A DNA stretch of 64,000 nt from Hymenobacter sp. BT559 (GTDB lineage Bacteria > Bacteroidota > Bacteroidia > Cytophagales > Hymenobacteraceae): contig NZ_JAGETY010000018.1 of assembly GCF_017571525.1 (NCBI RefSeq), positions 30,221-94,220 on the forward strand. The letters are read 5' to 3'. Positions 16,553 through 25,255 of the stretch are shown piece after piece. The notes under the pieces were generated by a model that ran no database searches, was not told the DNA's origin, and was given only the letters and a program-made list of their open reading frames with translations. How positions within the stretch are numbered: position 1 is the first letter of the stretch; the number at the start of each line of letters is the position of its first letter. The translations under genes and the position numbers were made by a program.

Positions 16553-18402
16553 ATGTTGATAGCCAAAAAGATACTGCCGCTTGTGTGCCTCGGCCTACTG
16601 CCGGGCCTAGCCCTGGCCCAGCGCCCCGCCCCAAAAACCGACTTCCACCAGTGGGCCGCCACGCCCCCGATGGGCTGGAACAGCTGGGACTGCTACGGCC
16701 CCACCGTGACCGAGGCCGAGGTGAAGGCCAACGCCGACTACATGGCCAAGCACCTGAAGGCCAGCGGCTGGGAATACGTGGTGGTCGATATCCGCTGGTA
16801 CGTGGGCAACGACACTGCCCACGGCTACAACGAAAAAGACCCCGACTGGAACCTCGACCAGTACGGCCGCTTCGTACCCGCACCCAACCGCTTTCCCTCG
16901 GCGGCGGGCGGGCAGGGCTTCAAGCCGCTGGCCGATTATCTGCATCGCCAGGGGCTGAAGTTTGGCATTCACATTATGCGTGGGGTGCCGGTGCAGGCGG
17001 TGCAGCGCCGCCTGCCCATCAAGGGTACCCAACTCACGGCGGCCGACATTTATACCAAAGAGGGCAGTGCCGCTGGCTGCACGACATGTACACGGTGGTG
17101 GCCGACCGCCCGGGCGCGCAGGAGTATTACAACTCGCTGTTTGAGCTGTACGCCAGCTGGGGGCTCGATTTTGTGAAGATAGACGACCTCTCGGAGCCCT
17201 ACCACGCGGCCGAGATAGAGCTGATTCGCAAGGCTATTGACCGCACGGGGCGCAAAATCGTGCTTAGCATGTCGCCGGGCGAAACGCCGATTGCCGATGC
17301 CCGCCACGCCCAGCAGCACGCCAATATGTGGCGCACCGTGGGCGATTTTTGGGATAGCTGGGAGCAGCTGAAAGAGCATTTCGAGGTCTGCAACCGCTGG
17401 AGCCCCTACACCATGTCCGGCGCCTGGCCCGATGCCGACATGCTGCCGCTCGGCCGCCTGGGCATCCGGGCCGAGCGCGGTGACGACCGCCCCACGCGCT
17501 TTACCAAAGACGAGCAGCGCACGCTGATGACGTTGTGGAGTGTATTCCGTTCGCCGCTAATGTTTGGCGGCGACCTGCCCAGCAACGACGCCGCTACGCT
17601 GGCGCTGCTCACCAACCCGCGGGTGCTGGCCGTGAACCAGCACAGCACCCACGGCCGCCAGCTGTGGCGGCGCGGCGACCTGGTGGCCTGGACGGCCGAC
17701 GACCCCGCCACCGGCGCCAAGTACCTGGCCGTCTTCAACGCCCAGGACCAGCAGCCTGCCCCCGCCAGCGCGGCGGCTGGGGCTAGCCCGGTGCTCAGCC
17801 GGCAGCAGCCCCAGGCCACGCTCGATGTGGACATCACCGGCGCCCAGAAGCTGTACCTGGTGGTGCGTGACGGCGGCGACGGCTCGGCCTGGGACCACGC
17901 CGACTGGCTGAACCCGACCCTAGCCTTTGGGCCAACGACGACCAAGAGCCTGACTGACCTGCCCTGGCAAAGCGCCACCGCAGGCTGGGGCCAGGCCACG
18001 GTAAACAAGAGCGTGAGCGGCGGCGCGCTGCGCGTGGCTGGCCAAACCTATGCGGCCGGCATCGGCACCCACGCCAATTCGGTGCTGACCTACGCACTGC
18101 CGACCGGCGCCACCCGCTTCCGGGCCACAGTGGGCCTCGACGAGGCCGCCGCTGGCCAGAATACCGGTGGTACCTTACAATTTCTGGTGTATACGACTAG
18201 CCCCTTGCTGCCCGCCCCAGCCGATTCGGTGCAAGTGCCCGTGTCGATGGCCGACCTGGGCCTACCCGCCGGCAGCACCGTGCAAGACCTGTGGAGCGGC
18301 CGGTCGCTAGGCCCGGCCGGCAGCACCCTGGCGCCCTACGTGCGCCGCCACGGCGCCGTGCTCTACCGCATTTCGCCGCCCCGCGGGGCTAGTCGCCGCT
18401 AG
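16553..18402 (+). pseudogene. GH27 alpha-galactosidase with NPCBM module, disrupted by a frameshift
   Basis: The N-terminal part (16553-17065, 171 residues) has a signal peptide and the GH27 start PPMGWNSWDCYG. Homology then continues in another frame from TGC 17068 (CRWLHDMYTVV... LDFVKIDDL with the nucleophile Asp... GAWPDADMLPLG). Losing one base near 17066-17067 explains the shift, and restoring it gives about 616 residues. The barrel is followed by a beta domain interrupted by an NPCBM-like module (about 17930-18200), then the domain end (DLWSGRSLG, VLYRISP). The enzyme would release alpha-galactose. It may be a real pseudogene, a recent mutation or a sequencing error. The good codon use of both halves favours a recent event. 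Confidence 0.85.
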
Positions 18403-18407
18403 GTTTT

Positions 18408-18472
18408 TGACACGAAAAAGAGTGGGGCCGCCGGGTATTTTTCTAACTGGCGGGCCCACTCTTTTTCGTCTA
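18408..18472. terminator. Bidirectional terminator between convergent GH27 and GH43 genes
   Basis: ACGAAAAAGAGTGGG...CCGCC pairs with GGCGGGCCCACTCTTTTTCGT across a short AT-rich loop. A-run and T-run edges allow termination in both directions. Confidence 0.8.
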
Positions 18473-18474
18473 GA

Positions 18475-19527
18475 CTACTTGCCGGGCGTGGCCAGGCCGG
18501 CGGGCACCACGCCCTCGGTGGTCATTTGCACGCGGCGCAGGGTGTTGTCTTTATTGTAAAACAGCTTGTCGATGCACACCGAGCGGTGGAAGCTGCTGCC
18601 GTGGGTATTGAGAGCACCGTTGTGGTAAATGAAATACCACTGGCTCTTAAACTCAATGATGCTCTGGTGGTTGGTGTTCGAGTTGCCGGCCACCTCATTC
18701 AGCAGTCCCTTGTATTCCCAGGGGCCCTCGAGGCTGCGGCTCATGGCGTAGGCAATTTTTTCGGGAAACCCGGTGGCGTAGCTCAGGTAGTACCAGCCTT
18801 GGCGCTTGTGCAGCCAGGGCGCCTCGGTGTAGCGCGGCAGCGTGGTGATGGGGTGGATGGGGCCGTCGAGCTCCGTCATGTTGGGCTTGAGCTTGGCCCA
18901 GTAGCACACGGTGTTGCCCCAGTAGAGGTAAGCCTGCCCCTTGTCATCTAGATATACCGTAGGGTCAATATCATCCCAGCCGATGCCGGTGGCCTTGGTC
19001 ATGTCGTTGGTAATGAGGGCCGAGCCCCTGGCGTCCTTAAACGGGCCGGTGGGGCTGTCGCTCACGGCCACGCCAATGGCCTTGCCACCGATAGTGCCAT
19101 GCTCCACGGCCGCGTACCAGTAAAACTTGCCGCCCCGCTCAATTACCTGCGAGGCCCAGGCGTCGGCCTTGGCCCAAGCAAAGGCCTGCACGTTGAGCGG
19201 CGAAGGGTGCTCGGTCCAGTGCACCATATCGGTGCTGGAATAACAGAGCCACTCCTTCATAAAGTACCACTCTTTGCCGGGCGGCGGGTCGTCGTGGCCG
19301 GTGTAGAGGTACACCGTGCCTTGGTGCACCAGCGCCGCCGGGTCGGCCGTGTACTTGTCGCGGATGATGGGGTTGCCATACACCGGCAGCGAGGTAGGGG
19401 CTGCCACGGACACGGGCTGGTCGGGGTTGCCGGCACCGGCCGGCGCCTGGGCCAGCACCGGGCTGGCGGCGAGCAGCAGGCCTAGCAGCTGCGTAGGCAC
19501 AAAGCCCAAAGGGTTAGAAGAACGCAC
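18475..19527 (-). CDS. Secreted GH43 family hydrolase
   Basis: About 350 residues from a GTG start at 19525-19527. This start gives a proper signal peptide (core TQLLGLLLAASPVLAQA). The frame stays open further upstream to 19668, but that would begin inside the operator and upstream of the likely transcription start. GH43 motifs: KYTADPAALV with the base Asp, GWDDIDPTVYLDD, and YTEAPWLHKR with the acid Glu, then NHQSII. It resembles GH43 arabinofuranosidase/xylosidase-like enzymes. It is divergent from the tandem GH43 gene, sharing one operator. Confidence 0.87.
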   Translation of the reverse strand: MRSSNPLGFVPTQLLGLLLAASPVLAQAPAGAGNPDQPVSVAAPTSLPVYGNPIIRDKYTADPAALVHQGTVYLYTGHDDPPPGKEWYFMKEWLCYSSTDMVHWTEHPSPLNVQAFAWAKADAWASQVIERGGKFYWYAAVEHGTIGGKAIGVAVSDSPTGPFKDARGSALITNDMTKATGIGWDDIDPTVYLDDKGQAYLYWGNTVCYWAKLKPNMTELDGPIHPITTLPRYTEAPWLHKRQGWYYLSYATGFPEKIAYAMSRSLEGPWEYKGLLNEVAGNSNTNHQSIIEFKSQWYFIYHNGALNTHGSSFHRSVCIDKLFYNKDNTLRRVQMTTEGVVPAGLATPGK

Positions 19528-19657
19528 GTTGAGGGGAGGAGAAAAATGAGTAGGAAGACGAGCGGCTGCGCTAGTGATAAGGAAAAGTGCTCCCTTGCTG
19601 GCGCAGCCAGGTCGGGCACTAAATGGCTGATTAGCCAGGATAAACTTCAATCGGCGT

Positions 19658-19687
19658 GCAAAGTACACAAACGATTGTGTTTATTTG
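19658..19687. promoter_or_regulatory. Divergent GH43 promoter region with shared LacI-type operator
   Basis: CACAAACGATTGTG (19666-19679) is the reverse complement of the site in the GH42 promoter. On the right it abuts TTTATTTG (19680-19687), a near-match to the -7 box of the plus-strand gene. On the left it abuts TACTTTGC read on the minus strand. One bound repressor could therefore shut both directions. Confidence 0.7.
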
Positions 19688-19751
19688 TGACCTGCTACTA
19701 ACCACCTAGCGGTTTGCCTTCCGGCGGCGCTTAGTTCAACTCTACATCTAA

Positions 19752-21923
19752 ATGAAGCTCCCGCGTCTTTCAAAAAGCTTAGCCAACAGTAAGTGGCGCA
19801 TCGTTGGGGCGCTGCTGCTGAGCCTGCTGGCCCAGGTGGCGATGGCGGCCCCGCCTGCTCCCAGTGCCTATTTGTTTGTGTATTTCACCGGCAACGCCAA
19901 GGCCGAAGAAGCTATCCGCTTTGCGCTGAGCCCCGATGGCTACCACTTCACGGCCCTGAACGGTGACCGGCCGGTTATCAGCTCGGCGGCTATCAGCCGG
20001 ACGGGCGGCGTGCGCGACCCGCACATTTTGCGCGGCGCCGATGGCAAGACGTTTTACATGACCGCTACCGATATGGTATCGGCCCAGGGCTGGAGCTCCA
20101 ACCGCGGGCTGGTGCTGCTCAAGTCGACCGACCTGGTACACTGGACCTCCAAGGCCATTCACTTCCCGGAGCGCTACGCCAAGCAGGACGACCTAAAGCG
20201 GGTGTGGGCGCCGCAGACCATCTACGACCCGGTAGCGAAGAAATATATGGTGTATTTCTCGCTGCAATACGGCTCGGAGCCCGATAAAATCTACTACGCC
20301 TACGCCAACAAGGACTTTACCGACCTCGAAGGCGAGCCCAAGCAGCTGTTTTTTTCGCCCACCAATGGCTCGTGCATCGATGGCGACATCGTGGCCAAGG
20401 ACGGTAAGTACTACCTGTTTTTCAAGACGGAAGGCAATGGCAACGGCATCAAGGTGGCCGTGTCGGACAAGCTGACCAGCGGCTACGTGCTGCGCGACAA
20501 GTACGTGCAGCAAACTGCTAGCCCGGTGGAAGGCGCCGGCACGTTTAAGCTCAACAACTCGCCCGATTACATCCTGATGTACGACATGTACACCTCGGGC
20601 CGCTACCAGTTTACGCGCACCCGCGACCTGGAGCACTTCACGGTAGTCGACCAGGACGTGCAAATGAATTTTCACCCGCGTCACGGCACGGTGCTGCCCA
20701 TCACGGCGGCCGAGGGCGCCCGGCTGGCCGCCCGCTGGCTAGCCCCCGCCGCCGTGCTGCCCACCGCCAACAACCCCGCCCTGCGGCCCAACAATACGGT
20801 AGTCGACACGGTGGCCCACACGGCTACGTTTCTGGCCGTGCCAGGCACCCGGCTAGCCTCCTTCGACCCCGGCTTGGCAGCGTTGCCCGGCGTGTGCGTA
20901 TCGCCCGTCGGCCCCCAAGACTTCAGTAAGGGGCCCGTGCGCTACACCGTGGCCGTGGGCAGCCGCACGCAGACGTTTGCCGTGGCCGTGCACGACTACC
21001 ACAACCCCGCCCTGACCGGCTATTATGCCGACCCCGACATCCTGTACGTGCCGCAGGCCAAGCGCTTTTACCTCTACCCAACCAGCGACGGCTTCAATGG
21101 CTGGTCGGGCACGTATTTCAAGGCCTTTTCCTCGCCCGACCTCGTGCACTGGCGCGACGAGGGTGTGATTCTGGACCTGCCCAAGCAAGTGAGCTGGGAA
21201 AAGACGCGCGCCTGGGCGCCTACCATGCTAGCCCAAACCGCCCCCGGCGGGGCCACTCGCTACGCCTTCTACTTCTGCGCGGGCGCCAAAATCGGCGTGG
21301 CGCTAGGCAACTCGCCCACCGGGCCGTTTACCGATTCGGGCCAGCCCCTGCTCAATAAATTACCTGAGGGTGTGAAGGGCGGACAGCAGATTGACCCGGC
21401 GGCCTTCCACGACCCGCAGAGCGGCAAAAACTACCTCTACTGGGGCAATGGCTACATGGCCGGCGCCGAGCTGGCCGACGACCTTACTAGCCTCAAGCCT
21501 GGCTCCACGCGGGTGCTCACGCCCGACGCTACGTTTCGTGAGGGCGCCTACGTGTTCTTCCGTAAGGGCACCTACTACTTCTTGTGGAGCGAAGACGACA
21601 CCGGCAGCCCCAACTACCGGGTGCGCTACGGCACGGCCACCTCGCCGCTAGGCCCCATCACGATACCAAGCAATAACTTGGTAATCAGCAAAGAGCCGGC
21701 AGCCGGTATCTACGGCACGGGCCACAACTCGGTCATTCAGGTGCCGGGGCGCGACGAGTGGTACATCGTCTATCACCGCTTCACCTACCCGCAGGGCATC
21801 ACGATGAAAGGCCCCGGCTTTCACCGCGAGGTGTGCCTCGACCGGCTTGAGTTCAACGCCGACGGCAGTATCCGGCTGGTGGTACCTACGCAGGCCGGCA
21901 TTGCGCCGGTGCAGCTGCCCTAG
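19752..21923 (+). CDS. Secreted tandem GH43-like enzyme (two propeller modules)
   Basis: A 723-residue protein with a signal peptide ending in MAAPPAP. The N-terminal module (about 38-330) is GH43-like, with RDPHILRGADGKTFYM, STDLVHW and WAPQTIYD. A linker with a beta-sandwich-like stretch (about 335-410) follows. A second, classical GH43 module (about 415-715) has YYADPDILY with the base Asp, DPAAFHD and FREGAYVFFR with the acid Glu, and GTGHNSVIQV. Two catalytic modules may act on two linkages of one substrate, probably arabinan or arabinoxylan-type chains. It sits under the operator shared with the divergent GH43 and GH42 genes. Confidence 0.88.
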   Translation: MKLPRLSKSLANSKWRIVGALLLSLLAQVAMAAPPAPSAYLFVYFTGNAKAEEAIRFALSPDGYHFTALNGDRPVISSAAISRTGGVRDPHILRGADGKTFYMTATDMVSAQGWSSNRGLVLLKSTDLVHWTSKAIHFPERYAKQDDLKRVWAPQTIYDPVAKKYMVYFSLQYGSEPDKIYYAYANKDFTDLEGEPKQLFFSPTNGSCIDGDIVAKDGKYYLFFKTEGNGNGIKVAVSDKLTSGYVLRDKYVQQTASPVEGAGTFKLNNSPDYILMYDMYTSGRYQFTRTRDLEHFTVVDQDVQMNFHPRHGTVLPITAAEGARLAARWLAPAAVLPTANNPALRPNNTVVDTVAHTATFLAVPGTRLASFDPGLAALPGVCVSPVGPQDFSKGPVRYTVAVGSRTQTFAVAVHDYHNPALTGYYADPDILYVPQAKRFYLYPTSDGFNGWSGTYFKAFSSPDLVHWRDEGVILDLPKQVSWEKTRAWAPTMLAQTAPGGATRYAFYFCAGAKIGVALGNSPTGPFTDSGQPLLNKLPEGVKGGQQIDPAAFHDPQSGKNYLYWGNGYMAGAELADDLTSLKPGSTRVLTPDATFREGAYVFFRKGTYYFLWSEDDTGSPNYRVRYGTATSPLGPITIPSNNLVISKEPAAGIYGTGHNSVIQVPGRDEWYIVYHRFTYPQGITMKGPGFHREVCLDRLEFNADGSIRLVVPTQAGIAPVQLP

Positions 21924-21929
21924 CCCGGC

Positions 21930-22901
21930 CTAGTGCGGAGGGTGCGTCCTGGCCTCGTCGTTTACATCCACCAGGCGGTAGCGCACGGCCGTTTTCTTGG
22001 GCCGGATGTCGAGTCCCACGTGGTGGGCGTAGGCCCAGGTAAAGGCCGCGCCGAAGTAGAATATCATGGCCGAGTAGAACACAAACAGCAGCACCAGTAC
22101 CGAGCTGGCGGCCGGGCCGTAGATGGGGCCCAGGTCGCGCCCCACCAGCAGCTGGCCCAGCACGCGCTCGCCCAGCTCAATGAGCACGGCCGTGAGCAGC
22201 GCCCCGCGCCGCACCGCCCGCCAGGGCACTTTGGCCGCGCTCAGGGTGCGAAACACAAAGCCGCACCACGCTGCTAGAATGAGCAGGCTCACCAAAAAAT
22301 TGAGCACCCAAATGACGTAAAAGGCAAACGTGACGTCGAAATCCGACACGAAATCGGCAAAGAGCGCCAGGGCCGCATCGGCCGAAAAAGCCAGTACCGA
22401 CAGCCCGGCCGTGGCCAGCAGCACGCCCGCCGAGCGCACTCGCTCGCGCAGCGCCACCGACACCTGGCTGGTTTGGCGGCGGGGCCGTACGTGCCACAAT
22501 TGATTGAGCGAGTGCTGAATAACAGTAAATAGGGTAGTGGCAATAAATACCAGGAACCCGAACCCTAGCCAGGTAAGGAGCCGGTTGCGGCCGGCGTGGG
22601 CCACGTTGTGCACCGTCTGGGCCACCAAGCCGGTGGCGGTGCTGCCGATAACCTCGCCGAGCTTGGTGAGCAGCATCATGCGGGCGCCCCGGGCCGAGTA
22701 TAGCGAGCCCAGCAGCTGCACCAGGATGATGAGAATGGGCGGCAGCGCAAACGAGGTAAAGAACGCCGTGGCCGCCCCTAGCCGCAGTGGGTCGTTGGCG
22801 CCGAGCTCGCGGGCGGCGCGGCGCGCCAGCAGCCACAGCTCGACCCACCACGGGAGGCGACGCGGCGCGGGCAACGGAACAGAAGATGAAACCTTAGCCA
22901 T
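21930..22901 (-). CDS. YihY/BrkB family inner-membrane protein
   Basis: A 323-residue protein with about six transmembrane segments and the conserved family core (ATAFFTSFALPPILIILVQLLG, then LGPIYGPAASSVLVLLFVFYSAMIFYFGA). The family is found in most bacteria, and its function is not settled despite the old label 'ribonuclease BN'. The C-terminus is a short charged cytoplasmic tail. The start is ATG 22899-22901. It is convergent with the tandem GH43 gene (6 bases between stops) and divergent from the DUF2062 gene. Confidence 0.9.
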   Translation of the reverse strand: MAKVSSSVPLPAPRRLPWWVELWLLARRAARELGANDPLRLGAATAFFTSFALPPILIILVQLLGSLYSARGARMMLLTKLGEVIGSTATGLVAQTVHNVAHAGRNRLLTWLGFGFLVFIATTLFTVIQHSLNQLWHVRPRRQTSQVSVALRERVRSAGVLLATAGLSVLAFSADAALALFADFVSDFDVTFAFYVIWVLNFLVSLLILAAWCGFVFRTLSAAKVPWRAVRRGALLTAVLIELGERVLGQLLVGRDLGPIYGPAASSVLVLLFVFYSAMIFYFGAAFTWAYAHHVGLDIRPKKTAVRYRLVDVNDEARTHPPH

Positions 22902-23034
22902 GAGAAACTTAACGCCGGGGCGACAACATTTTGCGCCCAGCGGGGTACAAAGGGCGGCCGCCTGGTAGCCCGGCCCACTGCCCGCCCGGCAGCCGGGCGC
23001 GCTACTAACACGAACTCCCCGCGGCTAGTTACGC

Positions 23035-23586
23035 ATGACTATCACTTCCATCTCCGCTACTGGGGTGCGGGCTCTGCCCGAGCCCCCGCCCCGCACCTGG
23101 ATTCAGCGCCGGCTGGTCGACCCATTTCTAAGCTTGCTCAAGGCCGGCCTGGCGCCGGGCCGCCTGGCCCTCACGGCCGGTCTGGGCGTGGCCTTCGGGC
23201 TAGCCCCCACCTTTGGCATCACCACGCTAGTGAGCACGGCCGTGGCTTTGCGCCTCAAGCTCAACGTGGCGGCCATGCAGCTCGTGTGCCACGTGCTGAG
23301 CCCGTTGCAGCTCATTCTGCTGCTGCCTTTTCTGCGCTGGGGCGCCACCCTGCTCGGTCAGGGCCGCGAAGTGGCGCACCTGAGCATGGCCCAAATCAAG
23401 CACATGGTGAAAAGCGATGGCTGGGGCCACGTGCTGCACCTGCTGTGGCGGGCCGAGCTGGGTGCCCTTATGATTTGGGCCGTGGCCTCGGTGCCAGTGG
23501 TGCTAGGCCTCTATGTGGGCCTGCGGCCGTTGTTTCGCAAATTCATTAAGCGCCAGGAGGAAGAGGAAGTTGTCGTGGTAACTTAA
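23035..23586 (+). CDS. DUF2062 domain membrane protein
   Basis: A 183-residue protein with three or four hydrophobic segments. LTAGLGVAFGLAPTFGITTLVSTAVALRLKLN is the conserved DUF2062 core, preceded by a short amphipathic N-terminus and followed by a charged C-terminal tail (KRQEEEEVVVVT). The molecular role is unknown. In other bacteria the domain often occurs beside or fused to glycosyltransferases, which are not present here. The ATG is at 23035. The gene ends just before a perfect palindromic terminator. Confidence 0.85.
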   Translation: MTITSISATGVRALPEPPPRTWIQRRLVDPFLSLLKAGLAPGRLALTAGLGVAFGLAPTFGITTLVSTAVALRLKLNVAAMQLVCHVLSPLQLILLLPFLRWGATLLGQGREVAHLSMAQIKHMVKSDGWGHVLHLLWRAELGALMIWAVASVPVVLGLYVGLRPLFRKFIKRQEEEEVVVVT

Positions 23587-23627
23587 ACACGCCGGTTGCA
23601 CAGAAAAGCAGCTCGCTGCCTACAAAC

Positions 23628-23666
23628 AAAAGCCCGCCCTGCTTAGCTAAGCAGGGCGGGCTTTTT
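23628..23666. terminator. Perfect palindromic bidirectional terminator
   Basis: AAAAGCCCGCCCTGC and its complement flank the self-complementary core TTAGCTAA. It lies between the convergent DUF2062 and SseB-like genes. Confidence 0.9.
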
Positions 23667-23693
23667 GGTAGCTATTGCTAGCCGTGGGTGTAG

Positions 23694-24665
23694 CTACGCC
23701 GTGTAAACCGGGGTCACCTCGGGCTGCTGGAAGTAGGGGTTCACGCCCTGGTCCGAAGTCAGGTCGAGCAACATCAAATCAACGTGCTGGAACGTGCCGG
23801 TGCGGCCTTCCAGCGCGGGGCCGAGCTGCTGCATAAACTCGGGGTCGTGGCTTACGGTGTCGAAGCCCAGCAGCAGGCGCGGCGGCTGGCTGTCGTCGCC
23901 CACCAGCTGCATCTGCGCCACGTAGATGGCCTTGATATCAGCGTTGTCGGCCCCAAACTGGGCTAGCGACTCGGCCAGGCCCTCGGGCAGCTCGGGGGCG
24001 CTCAGGGTCACCTGGGCATCGGCGGGCATGCCGCCGCCCTGGGTGAGCTGGCCCGTGAGCAGGGCCGTGATTTCGGCGGCGGGCAGCAGCTTGCCGGCCG
24101 GCGAGAAGGGGTTCAGCACGCAGTCCTGGCCCTGGGTCATGGCAAAAAACGCCTGGCCCGGAATGGGCGTCCAGGCGATGGTGCTGGCATCCATGCCGCC
24201 ATCGCTGAGGCGCGCCTCGGAGGTGAAGATGGGCAGGCGGCCGTCTTGCAGCACTTGCAGCTGAATCTGCTGGCCTTCGGTGAGCTCTACCTGGCCGGTG
24301 CCGACGGTTTCGTCGGGGGCCAGCACCATCAGGATATTCTCCTGCAGCAGCGCCTGGTAGAAGGCCGGGCGGGCATTCTCATCAATGGGGGCTAGCAGCA
24401 GCAAGTGCTCAAGCACGTTTTGGGGCTCAAACGGAAACTCGGGAGCCGGCGGGGGGGCTAGCGGGCCCTGGCCCTGCGGCATGGGGGGCATAGGCGGAAT
24501 TTGGGGCGTCGGCTCGGCCGGGGCTACGTACTTGGAGCCCTGGTAGCGGGGGCCGCTTTTAGGCGCCGCAGCGGCCGCGTCGTCGGCCGCGGGGGCGTTG
24601 GGCGCCGGGGTGGGAGGGGTGGCCGGGGCCGATTCAGGTTTTTTTAGAAAGTCGAAGAGACCCAT
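23694..24665 (-). CDS. SseB-like protein
   Basis: A 323-residue cytoplasmic protein. Residues 1-80 are a Pro/Ala-rich, probably disordered leader beginning MGLFDFLKKPE. Residues about 85-200 match the SseB N-terminal domain (NVLEHLLLLAPIDENARPAFYQALLQ... LPIFTSEARL). Residues about 215-315 resemble the SseB C-terminal domain (LPEGLAESLAQFG... AIYVAQMQL). Proteins of this type were named for enhanced serine sensitivity, but the biochemical role is unclear. The ATG at 24663-24665 has a TACCTTTG box 27 bases upstream. Confidence 0.85.
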   Translation of the reverse strand: MGLFDFLKKPESAPATPPTPAPNAPAADDAAAAAPKSGPRYQGSKYVAPAEPTPQIPPMPPMPQGQGPLAPPPAPEFPFEPQNVLEHLLLLAPIDENARPAFYQALLQENILMVLAPDETVGTGQVELTEGQQIQLQVLQDGRLPIFTSEARLSDGGMDASTIAWTPIPGQAFFAMTQGQDCVLNPFSPAGKLLPAAEITALLTGQLTQGGGMPADAQVTLSAPELPEGLAESLAQFGADNADIKAIYVAQMQLVGDDSQPPRLLLGFDTVSHDPEFMQQLGPALEGRTGTFQHVDLMLLDLTSDQGVNPYFQQPEVTPVYTA

Positions 24666-24707
24666 CGCAAGGGAAAAATTAGCGTGATAAGCAAAGGTAA
24701 AGGTAGG

Positions 24708-25151
24708 CTAGCGCACGGCACAGGCCCGTAGTTCGGCTTCGGTGCCGGCTATGGTGCGCAGGCCGCCTGGGCCGGGGTGGTTGCCCCAGTGCCCTTCAAT
24801 AAAGTTAAGCAGATTGGTGACCTGCGCCGGCGAGAGCTGGTGGTGCGTGGTCGTGTCTTGCACGCCTAGCATGAGCTGGTTGTAGCTCACGCCATTTACC
24901 ACGATGGGCCCATTCAGGCCATAGCGCACAATGCAGGCGAGCTGGCCAGGGTGCTGGGCCAGGTAATCGGAGCCGGCCAGCGGCGGTATCAGCTGCCCGA
25001 TGCCCTGGCCCTGCTCGCCGTGGCAGCCCGAGCAGTGCTGCACATACAACCGCTCGCCCTGATGCTGCTTGTTGGTAAAGCAACTCGGTAAGGTCAGCAA
25101 AGTGGGTAGCAGCAGCGCCGCCAGGCAGCGGCCAAGGGAAGAAGCAGTCAT
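24708..25151 (-). CDS. Lipoprotein c-type cytochrome
   Basis: A 147-residue lipoprotein from the ATG at 25149-25151. The lipobox ends at Cys24 (LPSC) and one heme-binding motif CSGCH is at 40-44. The likely axial Met is in NQLMLGV. It is a small mono-heme cytochrome c exposed in the periplasm or at the outer membrane. It may carry electrons to a terminal oxidase. It is near the SCO1 gene, which is consistent with respiratory chain biogenesis. The frame opens 57 bases earlier, but this ATG gives a clean lipoprotein signal. Confidence 0.9.
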   Translation of the reverse strand: MTASSLGRCLAALLLPTLLTLPSCFTNKQHQGERLYVQHCSGCHGEQGQGIGQLIPPLAGSDYLAQHPGQLACIVRYGLNGPIVVNGVSYNQLMLGVQDTTTHHQLSPAQVTNLLNFIEGHWGNHPGPGGLRTIAGTEAELRACAVR

Positions 25152-25218
25152 GAAAAGCAAAATAAAGTCGGGGCCGAGGTTTGAGCCGCTCAGGGCGTGA
25201 GGTGGCAAGCCGGGCCGG

Positions 25219-25228
25219 CCGTACTTTG
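25219..25228 (+). promoter_or_regulatory. Promoter -7 box of the ACT-domain gene
   Basis: TACTTTG here is a one-base-short version of TAnnTTTG. It lies about 29 bases upstream of the ATG at 25256, which supports that start over the earlier in-frame codon at 25181. Confidence 0.45.
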
Positions 25229-25255
25229 TCCACTCACGCTAGCCCCCACTACCTT

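Noticed and set aside
16607..17032. Minus-strand frame opposite the GH27 gene
   Set aside because: Shadow of the disrupted GH27 gene; no recognisable domain.
19099..19549. Plus-strand frames opposite the GH43 signal-peptide region
   Set aside because: They lie within the minus-strand GH43 gene and show no family motif.
19528..19668. N-terminal extension of the minus-strand GH43 protein
   Set aside because: It would start at a GTG inside the operator and upstream of the likely transcription start; the GTG at 19527 gives a normal signal peptide.
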